Assembly (NCBI RefSeq): GCF_001428045.1
Contig: NZ_LMSD01000025.1
Location: 1 to 35,952, forward strand
DNA length: 35,952 bases
Source: Paenibacillus sp. Soil750
GTDB taxonomy: Bacteria > Bacillota > Bacilli > Paenibacillales > NBRC-103111
Direction: 5' to 3'
Under the pieces are notes generated by a model, which saw nothing but the letters and a program-made list of their open reading frames with translations, searched no databases and was not told the DNA's origin. The stretch's first letter is position 1. The number at the start of each line of letters is the position of its first letter. Position numbers and translations under genes: made by a program. Shown here piece by piece: positions 1 through 8,468 of the stretch.

Positions 1-127
1 TGGCTTCGTTCTTCTTATTGCTTTCTGAATAATGTACCACTAACCCTATCGTCATCAAAATAATGAAACAAATCATAACTACACCTGTTCGTTTTGCTGC
101 TTTCTTATAATTTATTGTATCGTTCAA
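1..127 (-). CDS. levB: Probable endolevanase, N-terminal 42 residues (partial)
   Basis: A minus-strand reading frame opens at a TTG (127-125) behind a strong ribosome binding site (GAGGAGGTG, seven bases upstream) and runs off the left edge without a stop. The translated 42 residues have a short basic start (NYKKAAKR) followed by a hydrophobic stretch of about 18 residues, which looks like a signal anchor. The gene lies directly downstream of levansucrase on the same strand. In Bacillus the sacB-levB arrangement is well known, and LevB also begins with an N-Y-x-K-A-x-K pattern and a membrane anchor. LevB is a GH32 endolevanase that cuts the levan made by SacB. No catalytic residue lies inside the window, so the identification rests on position and N-terminus only. 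Confidence 0.55.
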   Translation of the reverse strand, partial: MNDTINYKKAAKRTGVVMICFIILMTIGLVVHYSESNKKNEA

Positions 128-167
128 GCTGACACCTCCTCTCTTGCTGCTGCTTAATCCTTTTTAC

Positions 168-205
168 AAAAAAGAAAACGCCGATTTACATCGGCATTTT
201 CTTTT
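168..205 (-). terminator. Rho-independent terminator after sacB
   Basis: On the minus strand, 21 bases after the sacB stop codon, a 12-bp stem (GAAAATGCCGAT / ATCGGCGTTTTC, one G-U pair, loop GTAA) is followed by six T. It separates sacB from the downstream levB-like gene, so the latter is expressed through read-through or its own promoter. Confidence 0.85.
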
Positions 206-225
206 GCTTTATTGTGGATACTTCA

Positions 226-1707
226 TTATTTTTTGTTTATCGACTTCGTGTCAATCGTTAATTGCCCTTGTGCAAGGATACTATCTTTGACAACCGAAGT
301 CTTCGAACCATTAATGTTCAGCAAGAAACTCGGCGCAAAGGTAGATTTGTGGTCTGCATAGAAACCTCTGTTGGTCATGTAACTTGTGATAACCACATTT
401 TTACCGTCAGCTTGCGGTACTGCAAAGTGAGAATAAGTCCAAGTAAGATCTTTAGGATCAAGATTCATGTTTAATACAAGTCCGCTGTCATTTAACGGTT
501 TGTATGTTCCCGTTAAGGAATCGGACACATAACCTAACATGTATACATCATTCGCGCCGATTCCATCAATCGTCATTTTGGAACCCCTGGAATCTGTGAA
601 CAAATACCATTTGCCATTCATTTTAAATACGTTGGCACGTTCGATTTCATCTGTTACAGTATTCGATGCAATTAACGGTTTCATGACTTTTTTCAACGTA
701 TAATCATCGTTCAATTCAATAATACCCAATGCGCCATTCGCTAACTCAGCAGCACGTTTTTTAGGACCTTGCAGCAATTTATTTTTTTCATCTTGGAAGA
801 ATTGCTTCTTTCCACCGTAGAAAGCTTTATTGAAGAGCGATGCCTCTCCTTGGTAACCAACTTCCGTTCCTGTGTTGGCTTCGAAAACAAGGTATTTATG
901 ACCTTTGTCTTCCACATAGTGAGGGTCTCTTAATGTATGATTATCTGAATAGTTCTCCGCTTCGATTCCTTGCATAACGTTTTGATAGATTTTGCCGTCT
1001 CCGCCATCAAAAATCGATTTCAGATCCTGAACGCCATCAATTTTCAGCGTACTTTTATCTGGTTGAGATACATTGACTTGGGCCGTTGTTAAAGTTTGTT
1101 TACCATAGAACCCGTGATTGGGGTCCCAACCCTGACGATCTGTATAGAATAAGCGAACTTTTCCATCCGATGTTAAGGTTGCGGAGCCTGACCATTCTTC
1201 TGCTTGATATTTGAGAAAAGGATCGTTAGGAACGAATTTATCGCTATCCTTAAATACTCTGCCAGCATTTTTCCAGCTATCAATGGAAGTATCACCTACT
1301 TTTTGATAAAACATGTAGACAAATGTGTCCCATCCTCTTTTAGGGTCTCCTGCTAAAGCAAAAACGATATTGTAGCCATTATAATTTGCTACTGTTCCAT
1401 CAGCATTTTGCAGCGGCCAGCTATCCCAAACATCGATATCGATCAAGTTGCCCTGCTCATCATAACCTTTTGCCGAAGAAAGATTTTTTATTGTTGATGC
1501 ATCGAATTGAGGCGCTTGAAATTGTGCACTCTTTTGTTGTTCAGGTATTTTCAGCATGTCAGAGCGTGTAATATGGGAAAAACCATAATTTTCATTGTAA
1601 TCCATAGTGTCTTTCTCTTTCGCAAATGCTTGAGCACCACCCCCTACCAGCATTGCTGTCGTCAAGCTTACTGTTGTTGCTCGTTTAACCAATTTTTTGA
1701 TGTTCAT
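226..1707 (-). CDS. sacB: Levansucrase (GH68)
   Basis: Secreted fructosyltransferase that splits sucrose and polymerises fructose into levan. The 493-residue protein has a classical signal peptide (basic start, hydrophobic core, AFA-K near residues 27-30) and then the GH68 five-bladed propeller domain. The three catalytic carboxylates are visible: nucleophile Asp95 in VWDSWP, transition-state Asp261 in RDP, and acid/base Glu356 in DEIER. Length and sequence are typical of Bacillus/Paenibacillus SacB. The ATG follows AAGGAG at ten bases. The upstream leader has no recognisable ribonucleic antiterminator of the SacY type that controls sacB in B. subtilis, so control probably differs. The gene lies downstream of a sensor kinase/regulator/binding-protein operon, from which it is separated by a terminator. 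Confidence 0.96.
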   Translation of the reverse strand: MNIKKLVKRATTVSLTTAMLVGGGAQAFAKEKDTMDYNENYGFSHITRSDMLKIPEQQKSAQFQAPQFDASTIKNLSSAKGYDEQGNLIDIDVWDSWPLQNADGTVANYNGYNIVFALAGDPKRGWDTFVYMFYQKVGDTSIDSWKNAGRVFKDSDKFVPNDPFLKYQAEEWSGSATLTSDGKVRLFYTDRQGWDPNHGFYGKQTLTTAQVNVSQPDKSTLKIDGVQDLKSIFDGGDGKIYQNVMQGIEAENYSDNHTLRDPHYVEDKGHKYLVFEANTGTEVGYQGEASLFNKAFYGGKKQFFQDEKNKLLQGPKKRAAELANGALGIIELNDDYTLKKVMKPLIASNTVTDEIERANVFKMNGKWYLFTDSRGSKMTIDGIGANDVYMLGYVSDSLTGTYKPLNDSGLVLNMNLDPKDLTWTYSHFAVPQADGKNVVITSYMTNRGFYADHKSTFAPSFLLNINGSKTSVVKDSILAQGQLTIDTKSINKK

Positions 1708-1827
1708 TACCTTACAACTCCTTTTTCTATGTTTTTTCTCTCCACAATTACTAGTTTAAGGCAAAGGAAAAGTTAAGAACATGTCGTACATTGATAGATT
1801 TACAGGCTTATATTGATTCTTGCAGAC

Positions 1828-1844
1828 GGGAATACTCGATTCCC
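1828..1844. promoter_or_regulatory. Inverted repeat upstream of sacB
   Basis: GGGAAT-ACTCG-ATTCCC is a perfect 6-bp inverted repeat with a 5-base centre. It lies 121-137 bases upstream of the sacB start, between the terminator of the preceding operon and sacB. It could be an operator for a dimeric regulator or a minor hairpin. No promoter boxes were clear enough to call. Confidence 0.25.
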
Positions 1845-1847
1845 AAC

Positions 1848-1899
1848 ACAAAATAACCCTTACCGCCTTGATACTAAGTATCAGAGGCGAAAGGGTTAT
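1848..1899 (-). terminator. Terminator of the kinase-regulator-binding protein operon
   Basis: Seventeen bases after the stop of the lipoprotein gene a long stem-loop forms (outer arms ATAACCCTT/AAGGGTTAT, inner arms CGCC..TGATAC / GTATCA..GGCG) and is followed by TTTTGTG on the minus strand. It isolates sacB from the upstream operon. Confidence 0.75.
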
Positions 1900-1915
1900 G
1901 AATCTAAAAAGTCAA

Positions 1916-3196
1916 TTATTTTTGCTCAGCTTTTTCCCAGGATTTCTGGAGCTCCTGCAGCAATTGATCGCGGTTAAGCTGTTTGCCTACATAAGCTTGC
2001 ATTTCATAGCCGAACTCATCTTTTGCCCGCGAAGAAAATTTAAACCAGTACCAGGACAACGTTTTCTTCTCCTTTGTGTAACGAATAATATCGTCCACGA
2101 GTGGTCCTGAACGGTCCGTCTCTATATTTTTAAACGCAGAAATAAAATGGAATTGGTCCTTCATAAACGTTTTGCCTTGTTCCGATGAAACCATCCAGTT
2201 TAAGAATTTCTTGGCTTCTCTCTTTTTCTCCGGTGAAGATTCTTTATTTACAACCCAGTTATTGGATACGCCCACCGGCAAGGCATCGTTTCTGGCATCA
2301 TCATTAATCGGAATGGGCAAAAAACCGATACTCATATATGGCGTTATTTGATCAATCTTTGCTTGAGCCCAATTTCCTTGTTTCAGGATCGCCGCTTTGC
2401 CGGTAGCAAACAAAGCAACTTCGGCATTATAGTCGGTCGTCAGATAATCTTTATTTCCATATTGAACGGTCAAATCGAGCATGCGAGTCAGATCTTCGAA
2501 CTTTTTATTCCCTTCGATGGATTGCGTCCCGTCGTTCAATGCTCGAATAAAAGCGTCTGGGTCATCCTGCTGGGCAAAAGCAATATTCAACATGAGAATG
2601 AAAAACCAACTATCTGAATATCCGACTGCAAAAGGGGTAATACCAGCGGAATGCAGCTTTTCCGCCGCTGCCTTTAATTCAGAGAGCGTTTTTGGCAGTG
2701 TGTCGATACCAGCCTTTGTGAATAAATCCTTATTATAGATAAAGCCGTAGCCTTCCAAATTTACAGGCATCCCATAAATTTTCCCGTCCATCTTCATCGG
2801 CTCAAGTGCCTCATCAACTATATTTTTCACCCACGGCTGATCGGATAAATCCTCCAGATACCTTTTCCATGCCTTCGCTTCTTCGTAACCGCCGTTAGGG
2901 AAGATATCGGGACCTTTATTTGCTGCAAATCTTGCTTTCAATTCTGCAAGGTAATTTGCCCCTCCGCCAAAGGTTAAAATATCCAGTTTAACATTCGGAT
3001 TTTCCTTCTCGTATTCCTTTGCCATCTGCTCGAACTCCGTGGAAATTTCCACTTTGGGATTAAGCACCTCCAAAGTGATGTTCTGATTAGCACGCTTTGT
3101 ATCCACTTCTTTTACCGAACGATTGTCCCCCCCGCATGCAGAAAGCAATAGAGTAAGCAATCCGGCTAAAATGTACGGATAAACCTTGATTATCAT
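1916..3196 (-). CDS. Solitary sugar-binding lipoprotein of an ABC/sensor type
   Basis: A 426-residue family-1 extracellular solute-binding protein for sugars. Residues 1-21 are a lipoprotein signal with lipobox LLSAC (lipidated Cys21). The mature part has typical binding-protein segments, such as a GPDIF-type motif near residues 95-100, and the DGKIYGMPVN segment seen in sugar binders. Its ATG overlaps the stop of the response regulator gene by four bases (ATGA), so it is translationally coupled as the third gene of the operon. No permease or ATPase gene lies nearby. This fits either a binding protein working with remote permeases or a co-sensor that hands ligand occupancy to the kinase. Proximity to sacB suggests a fructan or sucrose-related ligand, but that is inference. 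Confidence 0.88.
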   Translation of the reverse strand: MIIKVYPYILAGLLTLLLSACGGDNRSVKEVDTKRANQNITLEVLNPKVEISTEFEQMAKEYEKENPNVKLDILTFGGGANYLAELKARFAANKGPDIFPNGGYEEAKAWKRYLEDLSDQPWVKNIVDEALEPMKMDGKIYGMPVNLEGYGFIYNKDLFTKAGIDTLPKTLSELKAAAEKLHSAGITPFAVGYSDSWFFILMLNIAFAQQDDPDAFIRALNDGTQSIEGNKKFEDLTRMLDLTVQYGNKDYLTTDYNAEVALFATGKAAILKQGNWAQAKIDQITPYMSIGFLPIPINDDARNDALPVGVSNNWVVNKESSPEKKREAKKFLNWMVSSEQGKTFMKDQFHFISAFKNIETDRSGPLVDDIIRYTKEKKTLSWYWFKFSSRAKDEFGYEMQAYVGKQLNRDQLLQELQKSWEKAEQK

Positions 3197-4413
3197 GATT
3201 CCCCCTCGTTACATTTACAACTTTTATGAAGCAATCCCAATTCCGTTATTCCCCGTTTTCCCTCCTCATTCCGATATTCAAGAGGCGTCATGCCAACAAT
3301 TCGTTTAAACAATTTCGAAAAGTAAGTTTCATCCTGGTACCCGAGCTTTAATGCAATCGAGTACATTTTCTCGTCCGTTTGGCTTAACCACTGTTTGGCT
3401 TGTTTTATTCTTAATTGAGTAACGTAGTTGGAGAGGGTCATCCCTATTTCTTGCTTGAATCGTCGCGAAATATGTTCGCGGCTCAGAAAGAACCGGGTTG
3501 ACAGTTTGTCCAAACTTAACTCTTGCATATAATGTTCATTTACAAAAGTAACAATATCATGCATACGCCTGGCATCATCCAAATCCGTCAAACGATGTAT
3601 GGATCTGAAGTTTTGCTCAGCCAATGCCCTTTGGGCAGATTGAAAAGATTGCGGGAGTTCTGTAAGCGAAGTCATTGGTTCGCCGCTAACCAAACGAACA
3701 GGAATATCAATGTGTTGGGTAATCCATTCCTCTATCGGGAAGAATTGGCCGTGAACAGAAAGTATCACACAAACATTAGGGTCGTTCTGAAGAGCATAGG
3801 CATTTCCCCATTCTCGAGTAACCAGCTCATCCGTCAAATGCTGGAGGTAGGGATCCAAATGATGGGTTTGGTAAAAATAAATTAAAGTAAGATCGTATGC
3901 GTCCGCTTGCGGAAGAGACATGGCTATTTCGTCGGAATCAAACAGTTCCCCGTTACATGCCGCGGTAACTCCCCTGTTTAAGAGAAGCTTCTTGGCCTCT
4001 TCATAGACGCCTGTCTCTACATTGCTGCGTTCTTCCTCTTCTTTTTTCCAGGTTTCTACCGCTCCCGCAAGTGCTTCATTTAGCATTTCATTTTCGATAG
4101 GCTTCAACAAATAATCGTAGCTGCCGTGCTTAATCGCTTTACGCATGAAGGAATAGTCGTCAAACCCTGTAATCAAAATCACTTTTCCTGGATAGGAATT
4201 GGCATCCAACCACTCGATCAACTCAATCCCGTTCTTTTTGGGCATTTTCACGTCTGTCATGATGATTTCCGGACTTTCCAGATCAATCAACGCTTGTGCC
4301 TCTTCACCATTTCTGGCTTCCAAAATATCGGTAATCCCATGTTTCTGCCACTGTCCCATAAAGCGAATAATTTTCCTTACATTGGTCTCATCATCGACGA
4401 TAAGAGCTTTCAT
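3193..4413 (-). CDS. YesN-type response regulator (REC + AraC HTH)
   Basis: A 406-residue regulator. Residues 1 to about 120 form a receiver domain with the acidic pair DD (7-8), the phospho-acceptor Asp54 in IIMTDVKMP and Lys in the YLLKP segment. The last 100 residues form an AraC-type double helix-turn-helix, including the signature YFSKLFKRIVGMTPLEYR. The linker of about 180 residues is poorly conserved, as usual. The ATG follows AAAGGAGG. The gene starts four bases after the kinase stop and overlaps the lipoprotein gene by four bases, so the three form one transcript. The likely job is transcription activation of sugar genes, possibly sacB, after phosphorylation by the adjacent kinase. 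Confidence 0.94.
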   Translation of the reverse strand: MKALIVDDETNVRKIIRFMGQWQKHGITDILEARNGEEAQALIDLESPEIIMTDVKMPKKNGIELIEWLDANSYPGKVILITGFDDYSFMRKAIKHGSYDYLLKPIENEMLNEALAGAVETWKKEEEERSNVETGVYEEAKKLLLNRGVTAACNGELFDSDEIAMSLPQADAYDLTLIYFYQTHHLDPYLQHLTDELVTREWGNAYALQNDPNVCVILSVHGQFFPIEEWITQHIDIPVRLVSGEPMTSLTELPQSFQSAQRALAEQNFRSIHRLTDLDDARRMHDIVTFVNEHYMQELSLDKLSTRFFLSREHISRRFKQEIGMTLSNYVTQLRIKQAKQWLSQTDEKMYSIALKLGYQDETYFSKLFKRIVGMTPLEYRNEEGKRGITELGLLHKSCKCNEGES

Positions 4414-4417
4414 TACG

Positions 4418-6199
4418 TCATTCCTCCTTTAGATAGAATGGAATCACCAGCTTCACGGAAAACCCTTGTCCCTGCATCGAATCAAGTAGGATTCCTGCTG
4501 TCGGATCATAATTAAGAACCAAGCGGTCATGAATGTTTTTCAAGCCGATATGCTGGGGCGAGTAGTTTCCTTCGTAAGCCGGCGTGTAGATTTTATTTTT
4601 TAATGCCGCCAGCTCATCACTCGTCATACTGCGGCCGTTATTTTCCACAACCAGATTCAAATATTCACCTCGCACTTCACCGTAAATACGCAAATGGGCT
4701 TGTTCGAACCCCTCTTCATAACAGTGTTTAAAGAAGTTTTCAACGAGCGGCTGCAAAATCATACTCGGAACTGAAATATCAAGAATGTCCTCGGGTATGT
4801 CGATGGAATAGCTAAAATCAGTTTGAAAACGCTCCTCTTGAAGGTTCAAATACGCTCTTACATAATCCACTTCACTCCGAACTGTGGCCTGTTGATCCAC
4901 ACGAATGGCGTACCGCATCATTTTGGATAAGGAGACTACCAATTGGTATACTCGCGGAGATTCGCTAAATAGGGCAACCGCACCAATGGATTGGAGAGAG
5001 TTGTATAAAAAGTGAGGATTAATCTGGGACTTTAGCGCCCTATGCTGGTTCTTCCTGTTCTCAATCTCCAGCTTGTACTCACGGTCGATGTGACGATTGA
5101 TCCGGCTCATCATTTCCTTGATATGCTTCTCCAGATTGCCGATTTCATCCTCCCTCTTATCGTCAAAAGGAGCATTCATGTTCCCTCCTTCAATGCTCAG
5201 CACTTTTCGGCTAAGCAGCTTGATCGGACGAGTAATTTTGTATGATATGATGGCTATCATGATTACGCCCAGAACTCCCACGATGACACCGACGATGATG
5301 TTCGTGTAGGCGGTTTTCCTCACGTCACTAAATAAGAATTTGCTTGAGGTTATCTTAACAAAGTGCCATTGATTTAACGGTTCCGACAACGTTCTGGAAA
5401 AGATAATATCGCCATTCGAAAACAGAGCGCCTGCAGCCGACTGATTGATTTTCTTTTTTAGTTCTGCCGGAACGGCCTTGCCAATCATGGCTTCATCACT
5501 TGCATAGATGACATGACCTTCCGAATCGGATAGCAAAACGGATTCTTTATTTTTTTGAATAAAATGATTAGATATGCGAGCAAATTTGTCCAAATTGATG
5601 TCTATCGTGATGATACCGAGAAATTCTTTCGAAAGTGCGTCCAAAATTTTGTGATGAATCGTCAAAACCATCGTTTTATCCGATGGGGGAATAATTGCTG
5701 TATCGTTATAATTTTCAATTTGATGAGGCGGTTCGATTAAAAAGTTTGAATCAGACTTTATTAGCTTCTGAATAGAAGCTTGTTTCAATAAATCCGGCTG
5801 CCGCTTACGGGCACTTATCATCGCATTATAAACCGTAAATGAGTTTTTTCCTTCCTCGATGTATAACCGAACCTGCCTAATTTCGTTCCTCATCAGATAA
5901 AAGGTTGTCATGCCTTTATAGATTTCAAGCTGGTTGAGATATAGGGAACTTTCGAAGCCTTTTTCGAAAATCATGAACAAATCGGGATTTCGGTATAAAA
6001 TATACGGAAGATTAACGATGTCATCAAAGTATTGCTCCAGGTCTTCGGACGCCTGCCCAATTTGCTCGCGGCTGTTCTCAAGCTCATGCTGTTCCACATT
6101 CTCTCTCGTTTGCCGATAAATCAACAGCATGGACAGAAAATACGGAAGGATAATAAACAAAAGCAGCATGATTAATAAACGGCTTTGAATGGTTTTCAC
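4418..6199 (-). CDS. YesM-type sensor histidine kinase
   Basis: A 593-residue membrane kinase. One transmembrane segment lies near residues 8-28 and a second near 299-320. Between them is an extracellular sensor region of about 270 residues that fits a dCache-type domain. A HAMP domain follows (about 320-372). The His_kinase domain carries the phospho-acceptor His396 in QINPHFLYNSL, and a HATPase_c domain follows with an N-box (LVENFFKH) and a GxGF-type glycine pair (GQGF) near the end. The start is a GTG placed eight bases after AAGGAG. It is the first gene of the kinase-regulator-lipoprotein operon. The upstream region carries a CRP-like palindrome. Confidence 0.94.
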   Translation of the reverse strand: MKTIQSRLLIMLLLFIILPYFLSMLLIYRQTRENVEQHELENSREQIGQASEDLEQYFDDIVNLPYILYRNPDLFMIFEKGFESSLYLNQLEIYKGMTTFYLMRNEIRQVRLYIEEGKNSFTVYNAMISARKRQPDLLKQASIQKLIKSDSNFLIEPPHQIENYNDTAIIPPSDKTMVLTIHHKILDALSKEFLGIITIDINLDKFARISNHFIQKNKESVLLSDSEGHVIYASDEAMIGKAVPAELKKKINQSAAGALFSNGDIIFSRTLSEPLNQWHFVKITSSKFLFSDVRKTAYTNIIVGVIVGVLGVIMIAIISYKITRPIKLLSRKVLSIEGGNMNAPFDDKREDEIGNLEKHIKEMMSRINRHIDREYKLEIENRKNQHRALKSQINPHFLYNSLQSIGAVALFSESPRVYQLVVSLSKMMRYAIRVDQQATVRSEVDYVRAYLNLQEERFQTDFSYSIDIPEDILDISVPSMILQPLVENFFKHCYEEGFEQAHLRIYGEVRGEYLNLVVENNGRSMTSDELAALKNKIYTPAYEGNYSPQHIGLKNIHDRLVLNYDPTAGILLDSMQGQGFSVKLVIPFYLKEE

Positions 6200-6251
6200 G
6201 AAAAATACTCCTTTATTAATAATCGCCTTGCTATTATTCTAACCTTAGCAA

Positions 6252-6267
6252 TGTGATTTCTTTCACA
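6252..6267. promoter_or_regulatory. CRP-like palindrome TGTGA-N6-TCACA
   Basis: A perfect TGTGA-N6-TCACA inverted repeat lies 53-68 bases upstream of the kinase GTG start, where a promoter is expected. The sequence equals the consensus of the Crp/Fnr family operator in enterobacteria. Which protein would bind it in a Paenibacillus-like host is unknown. Confidence 0.4.
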
Positions 6268-6331
6268 AATATCAGTAAAGAATTCGGTCTTTGAAGATAA
6301 AATCAGTCCGTAGTACTGTTTCAAGTGCATT

Positions 6332-6559
6332 TCAAAGGGTATGTTCAAAGGAACAACTGTCCCTGTATAGAAGGAAAAAAGCCTTCTGCTGGAGGCCGCA
6401 CTTCAGCCGTACGGCGTATCTCCCGTCTTTGACCAGCTGTGCGATCACTTTCGCATCTTTAATGTCATTCTTTGTTGGAGAATTGTCATCTAATTCTTTA
6501 CTTTTTTTCACGTGCAGTGGATCTGTCGCTGGCCAGCAACTGGGATCCATAAACATCAT
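6332..6559 (-). pseudogene. IS110-family transposase fragment
   Basis: The central part of this frame (about 6413-6514) reads HVKKSKELDDNSPTKND followed by a KDAKVIAQLVKDGRYA segment. This is the hallmark of the N-terminal RuvC-like domain of IS110-family transposases, with its acidic residues. Sequence before and after this stretch no longer resembles the family, and the whole frame is only 75 codons against roughly 400 for an intact transposase. It is an internal remnant. No element ends are recognisable next to it. Confidence 0.7.
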
Positions 6560-6628
6560 ACCAAGGAGTCTTTTTATTTCTCAAATCTCGTAATTCCTCA
6601 TAATAGGAATGCTGCCCGATAACGTAAT

Positions 6629-6701
6629 GGAGGTTGCCGATTATACTGGCAGCCTCCCATTGGTGTGTTTATTGAACAAACTTTCTCCGTTAGCTCAATG
6701 A
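6629..6701 (-). repeat. Intergenic two-part repeat, copy A
   Basis: Read on the minus strand: the motif GAGCTAACGGAGAA followed by a TTGTTCAAT arm (6671-6701), then a GC-rich hairpin GGAGGCTGCC / GGCAACCTCC (6629-6657). The same order is found at 13.5 kb and 35.4 kb, and the motif alone at 35.65 kb, always between genes. The remaining 6702-6975, up to the germination operon, shows no gene or clear structure. Confidence 0.55.
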
Positions 6702-6975
6702 TGCTCTTCGATATCACCTTGAAAAATTGAGTAATGTGCCGGATTCTTTTCAGAATAAGTAATAACTCTCCAGAATCTTTTCCCCACAACTCAACAAAAT
6801 AGAAGTAGTTAAGGGGTAAGCCTTATTTTCTAAGCCTTTCACATCGTCGGGATAGATTCTGAAAGGAACTCCCACGGTATGTATCTCGGTTACGAAAAAG
6901 GTTATAAAGAGTGCATAATTTTCCATCTAAATCAGCAACATAAGAACAAAGCTATAACAGGGCGGTATTCGAAAA

Positions 6976-8442
6976 ATGGAAAATATTCTAGTTTTGTTAC
7001 AAGCAGCTTCCAAGTCGGATGATTTTATGCAATCCGATATGACGATCCGACATATGCTTCTACATTTGTCGTTTTACAATTCCATTATTAATCACGAAAT
7101 GCTGCATCGGGATCTATTCACCGCTATTCAATACTCAAACGCAGAAATCCATGATTTAAACGATCTGAAAAATGTCATCCCCATTGAAGGTATCAAATTT
7201 TCATCAAACCTAAGTGAGATTTCACTCAGTCTTCTTCATGGTTTCATCTATATACAATTGGATACCAATCTAAATGAAGGCTTATTAATTAATATTGCCG
7301 ATGTAGAAAAGGGCTATCGCAAAAATAACTTATCCGAAAACGAATATAGCGTAATCGGTCCGCAAGTGGCTTTCGTCGAAGATCTCGATACCAATTTGAA
7401 TTTACTGCGAAAAGAAATTATCTCAGATAAGCTGGTTTTTGAGGAACAAATCAAAGGTTCTATTTCCAAAGCAAGAGTCGTCATCGCCTATATGGATGGG
7501 ATCGTTAATCCTCAGCATCTAAACACAGTAAGACAAAGACTCATGGATTTGGACTTTGACGTGATCTTTGATACCTCTACACTCGCTCAAATTATGTCCG
7601 ACAACTCCAATACACCGTTCCCTTTAATTATGTCGACCGAACGGGTGGATCGAATGAAGTTTAACCTTATTAATGGGCATGTTGCTGTTTTAAGCAGTGG
7701 TTCCCCTTATGTCATATCAGGACCGACCACCATGTTTGATTTTTTTTACTCGCCAGAAGACTTTTATTTGCCATGGGTCCTGGGGTCATTTTTTAGACTC
7801 ATTCGTTATGTGGGGGTCACATTTTCCATTTTTGCATCGCCCATATACGTTTCCGTCATTACCTTTCATTATTCAGTCGTTCCAAGAGCGCTGTTAGGTC
7901 CAATTATCGAATCAAGAACAAACGTACCCTTCCCTCCTTTTTTGGAAGTACTCTTTATGGAGATAACCGTTGAGCTGTTACGCGAGGCTGGAGCCAGGCT
8001 TCCCACTAAAGTAGGTCAAACGCTAGGGATCGTGGGTGGTGTCGTTCTAGGCGAAGCAGCAGTTCAAGCCGGCTTAACGAGCAATAACTTAATTATTATA
8101 GTTTCGCTTTCCGCGCTAGCGTCTTTCGCAACGCCGATTTTCAAAATGGCCAACACGATACGCTTCCTCAGATTTCCTATGATCTTCTTGTCAGCCGCAT
8201 GGGGCGGCTTGGGGATAATGATTGGAGTAATGTTCCTATTGGGTCATCTGCTGCGTTTGAAATCTTTCGGTGCCCCTTACCTTGTTCCGGTATTCCCTTT
8301 TCGAGCCAAAGGGTTTAAAGAATTTTTACGCCTTCCCTATAGCCTGACATGGAATCGACCTGGTTTTTTACGTCCACGCTTTGCTAGAAGATATACCGTC
8401 CGAAAGCATAAAGATATCGGTGACGATTACAATAATGAATAA
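6976..8442 (+). CDS. GerA-family spore germination protein (GerKA type)
   Basis: The 488-residue A subunit of a nutrient germinant receptor in the spore inner membrane. An N-terminal hydrophilic domain of about 240 residues is followed by several membrane segments (roughly 265-430) and a short basic C-terminal tail. The family signature is clear: VPFPPFLEVLFMEI at about 317-330, then ELLREAGARLPTKVGQTLG (333-351) and GEAAVQAGLTSN (359-370). Length is typical. It is the first gene of a three-gene operon in the usual A-C-B order. The ribosome binding site before this ATG is weak (GGGCGG), and the extreme N-terminus differs from common GerAA starts. The germinant cannot be told from sequence. 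Confidence 0.95.
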   Translation: MENILVLLQAASKSDDFMQSDMTIRHMLLHLSFYNSIINHEMLHRDLFTAIQYSNAEIHDLNDLKNVIPIEGIKFSSNLSEISLSLLHGFIYIQLDTNLNEGLLINIADVEKGYRKNNLSENEYSVIGPQVAFVEDLDTNLNLLRKEIISDKLVFEEQIKGSISKARVVIAYMDGIVNPQHLNTVRQRLMDLDFDVIFDTSTLAQIMSDNSNTPFPLIMSTERVDRMKFNLINGHVAVLSSGSPYVISGPTTMFDFFYSPEDFYLPWVLGSFFRLIRYVGVTFSIFASPIYVSVITFHYSVVPRALLGPIIESRTNVPFPPFLEVLFMEITVELLREAGARLPTKVGQTLGIVGGVVLGEAAVQAGLTSNNLIIIVSLSALASFATPIFKMANTIRFLRFPMIFLSAAWGGLGIMIGVMFLLGHLLRLKSFGAPYLVPVFPFRAKGFKEFLRLPYSLTWNRPGFLRPRFARRYTVRKHKDIGDDYNNE

Positions 8443-8468
8443 ACTTCGCAGTAAAGGAACTAGCATGA

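Noticed and set aside
1708..1915. SacY-type antiterminator leader before sacB
   Set aside because: Neither the antiterminator consensus nor a terminator overlapping it was found; the hairpin there belongs to the end of the upstream operon.
6520..6700. Minus-strand frame of about 55 codons including YYEELRDLRNKKTPWYDVYG
   Set aside because: It looks protein-like, but it begins inside the repeat hairpin, has no start or RBS, and the family could not be named.
6880..6975. Sigma-G promoter before the germination operon
   Set aside because: A CATAATT box is present, but no -35 element at a fitting distance was found.
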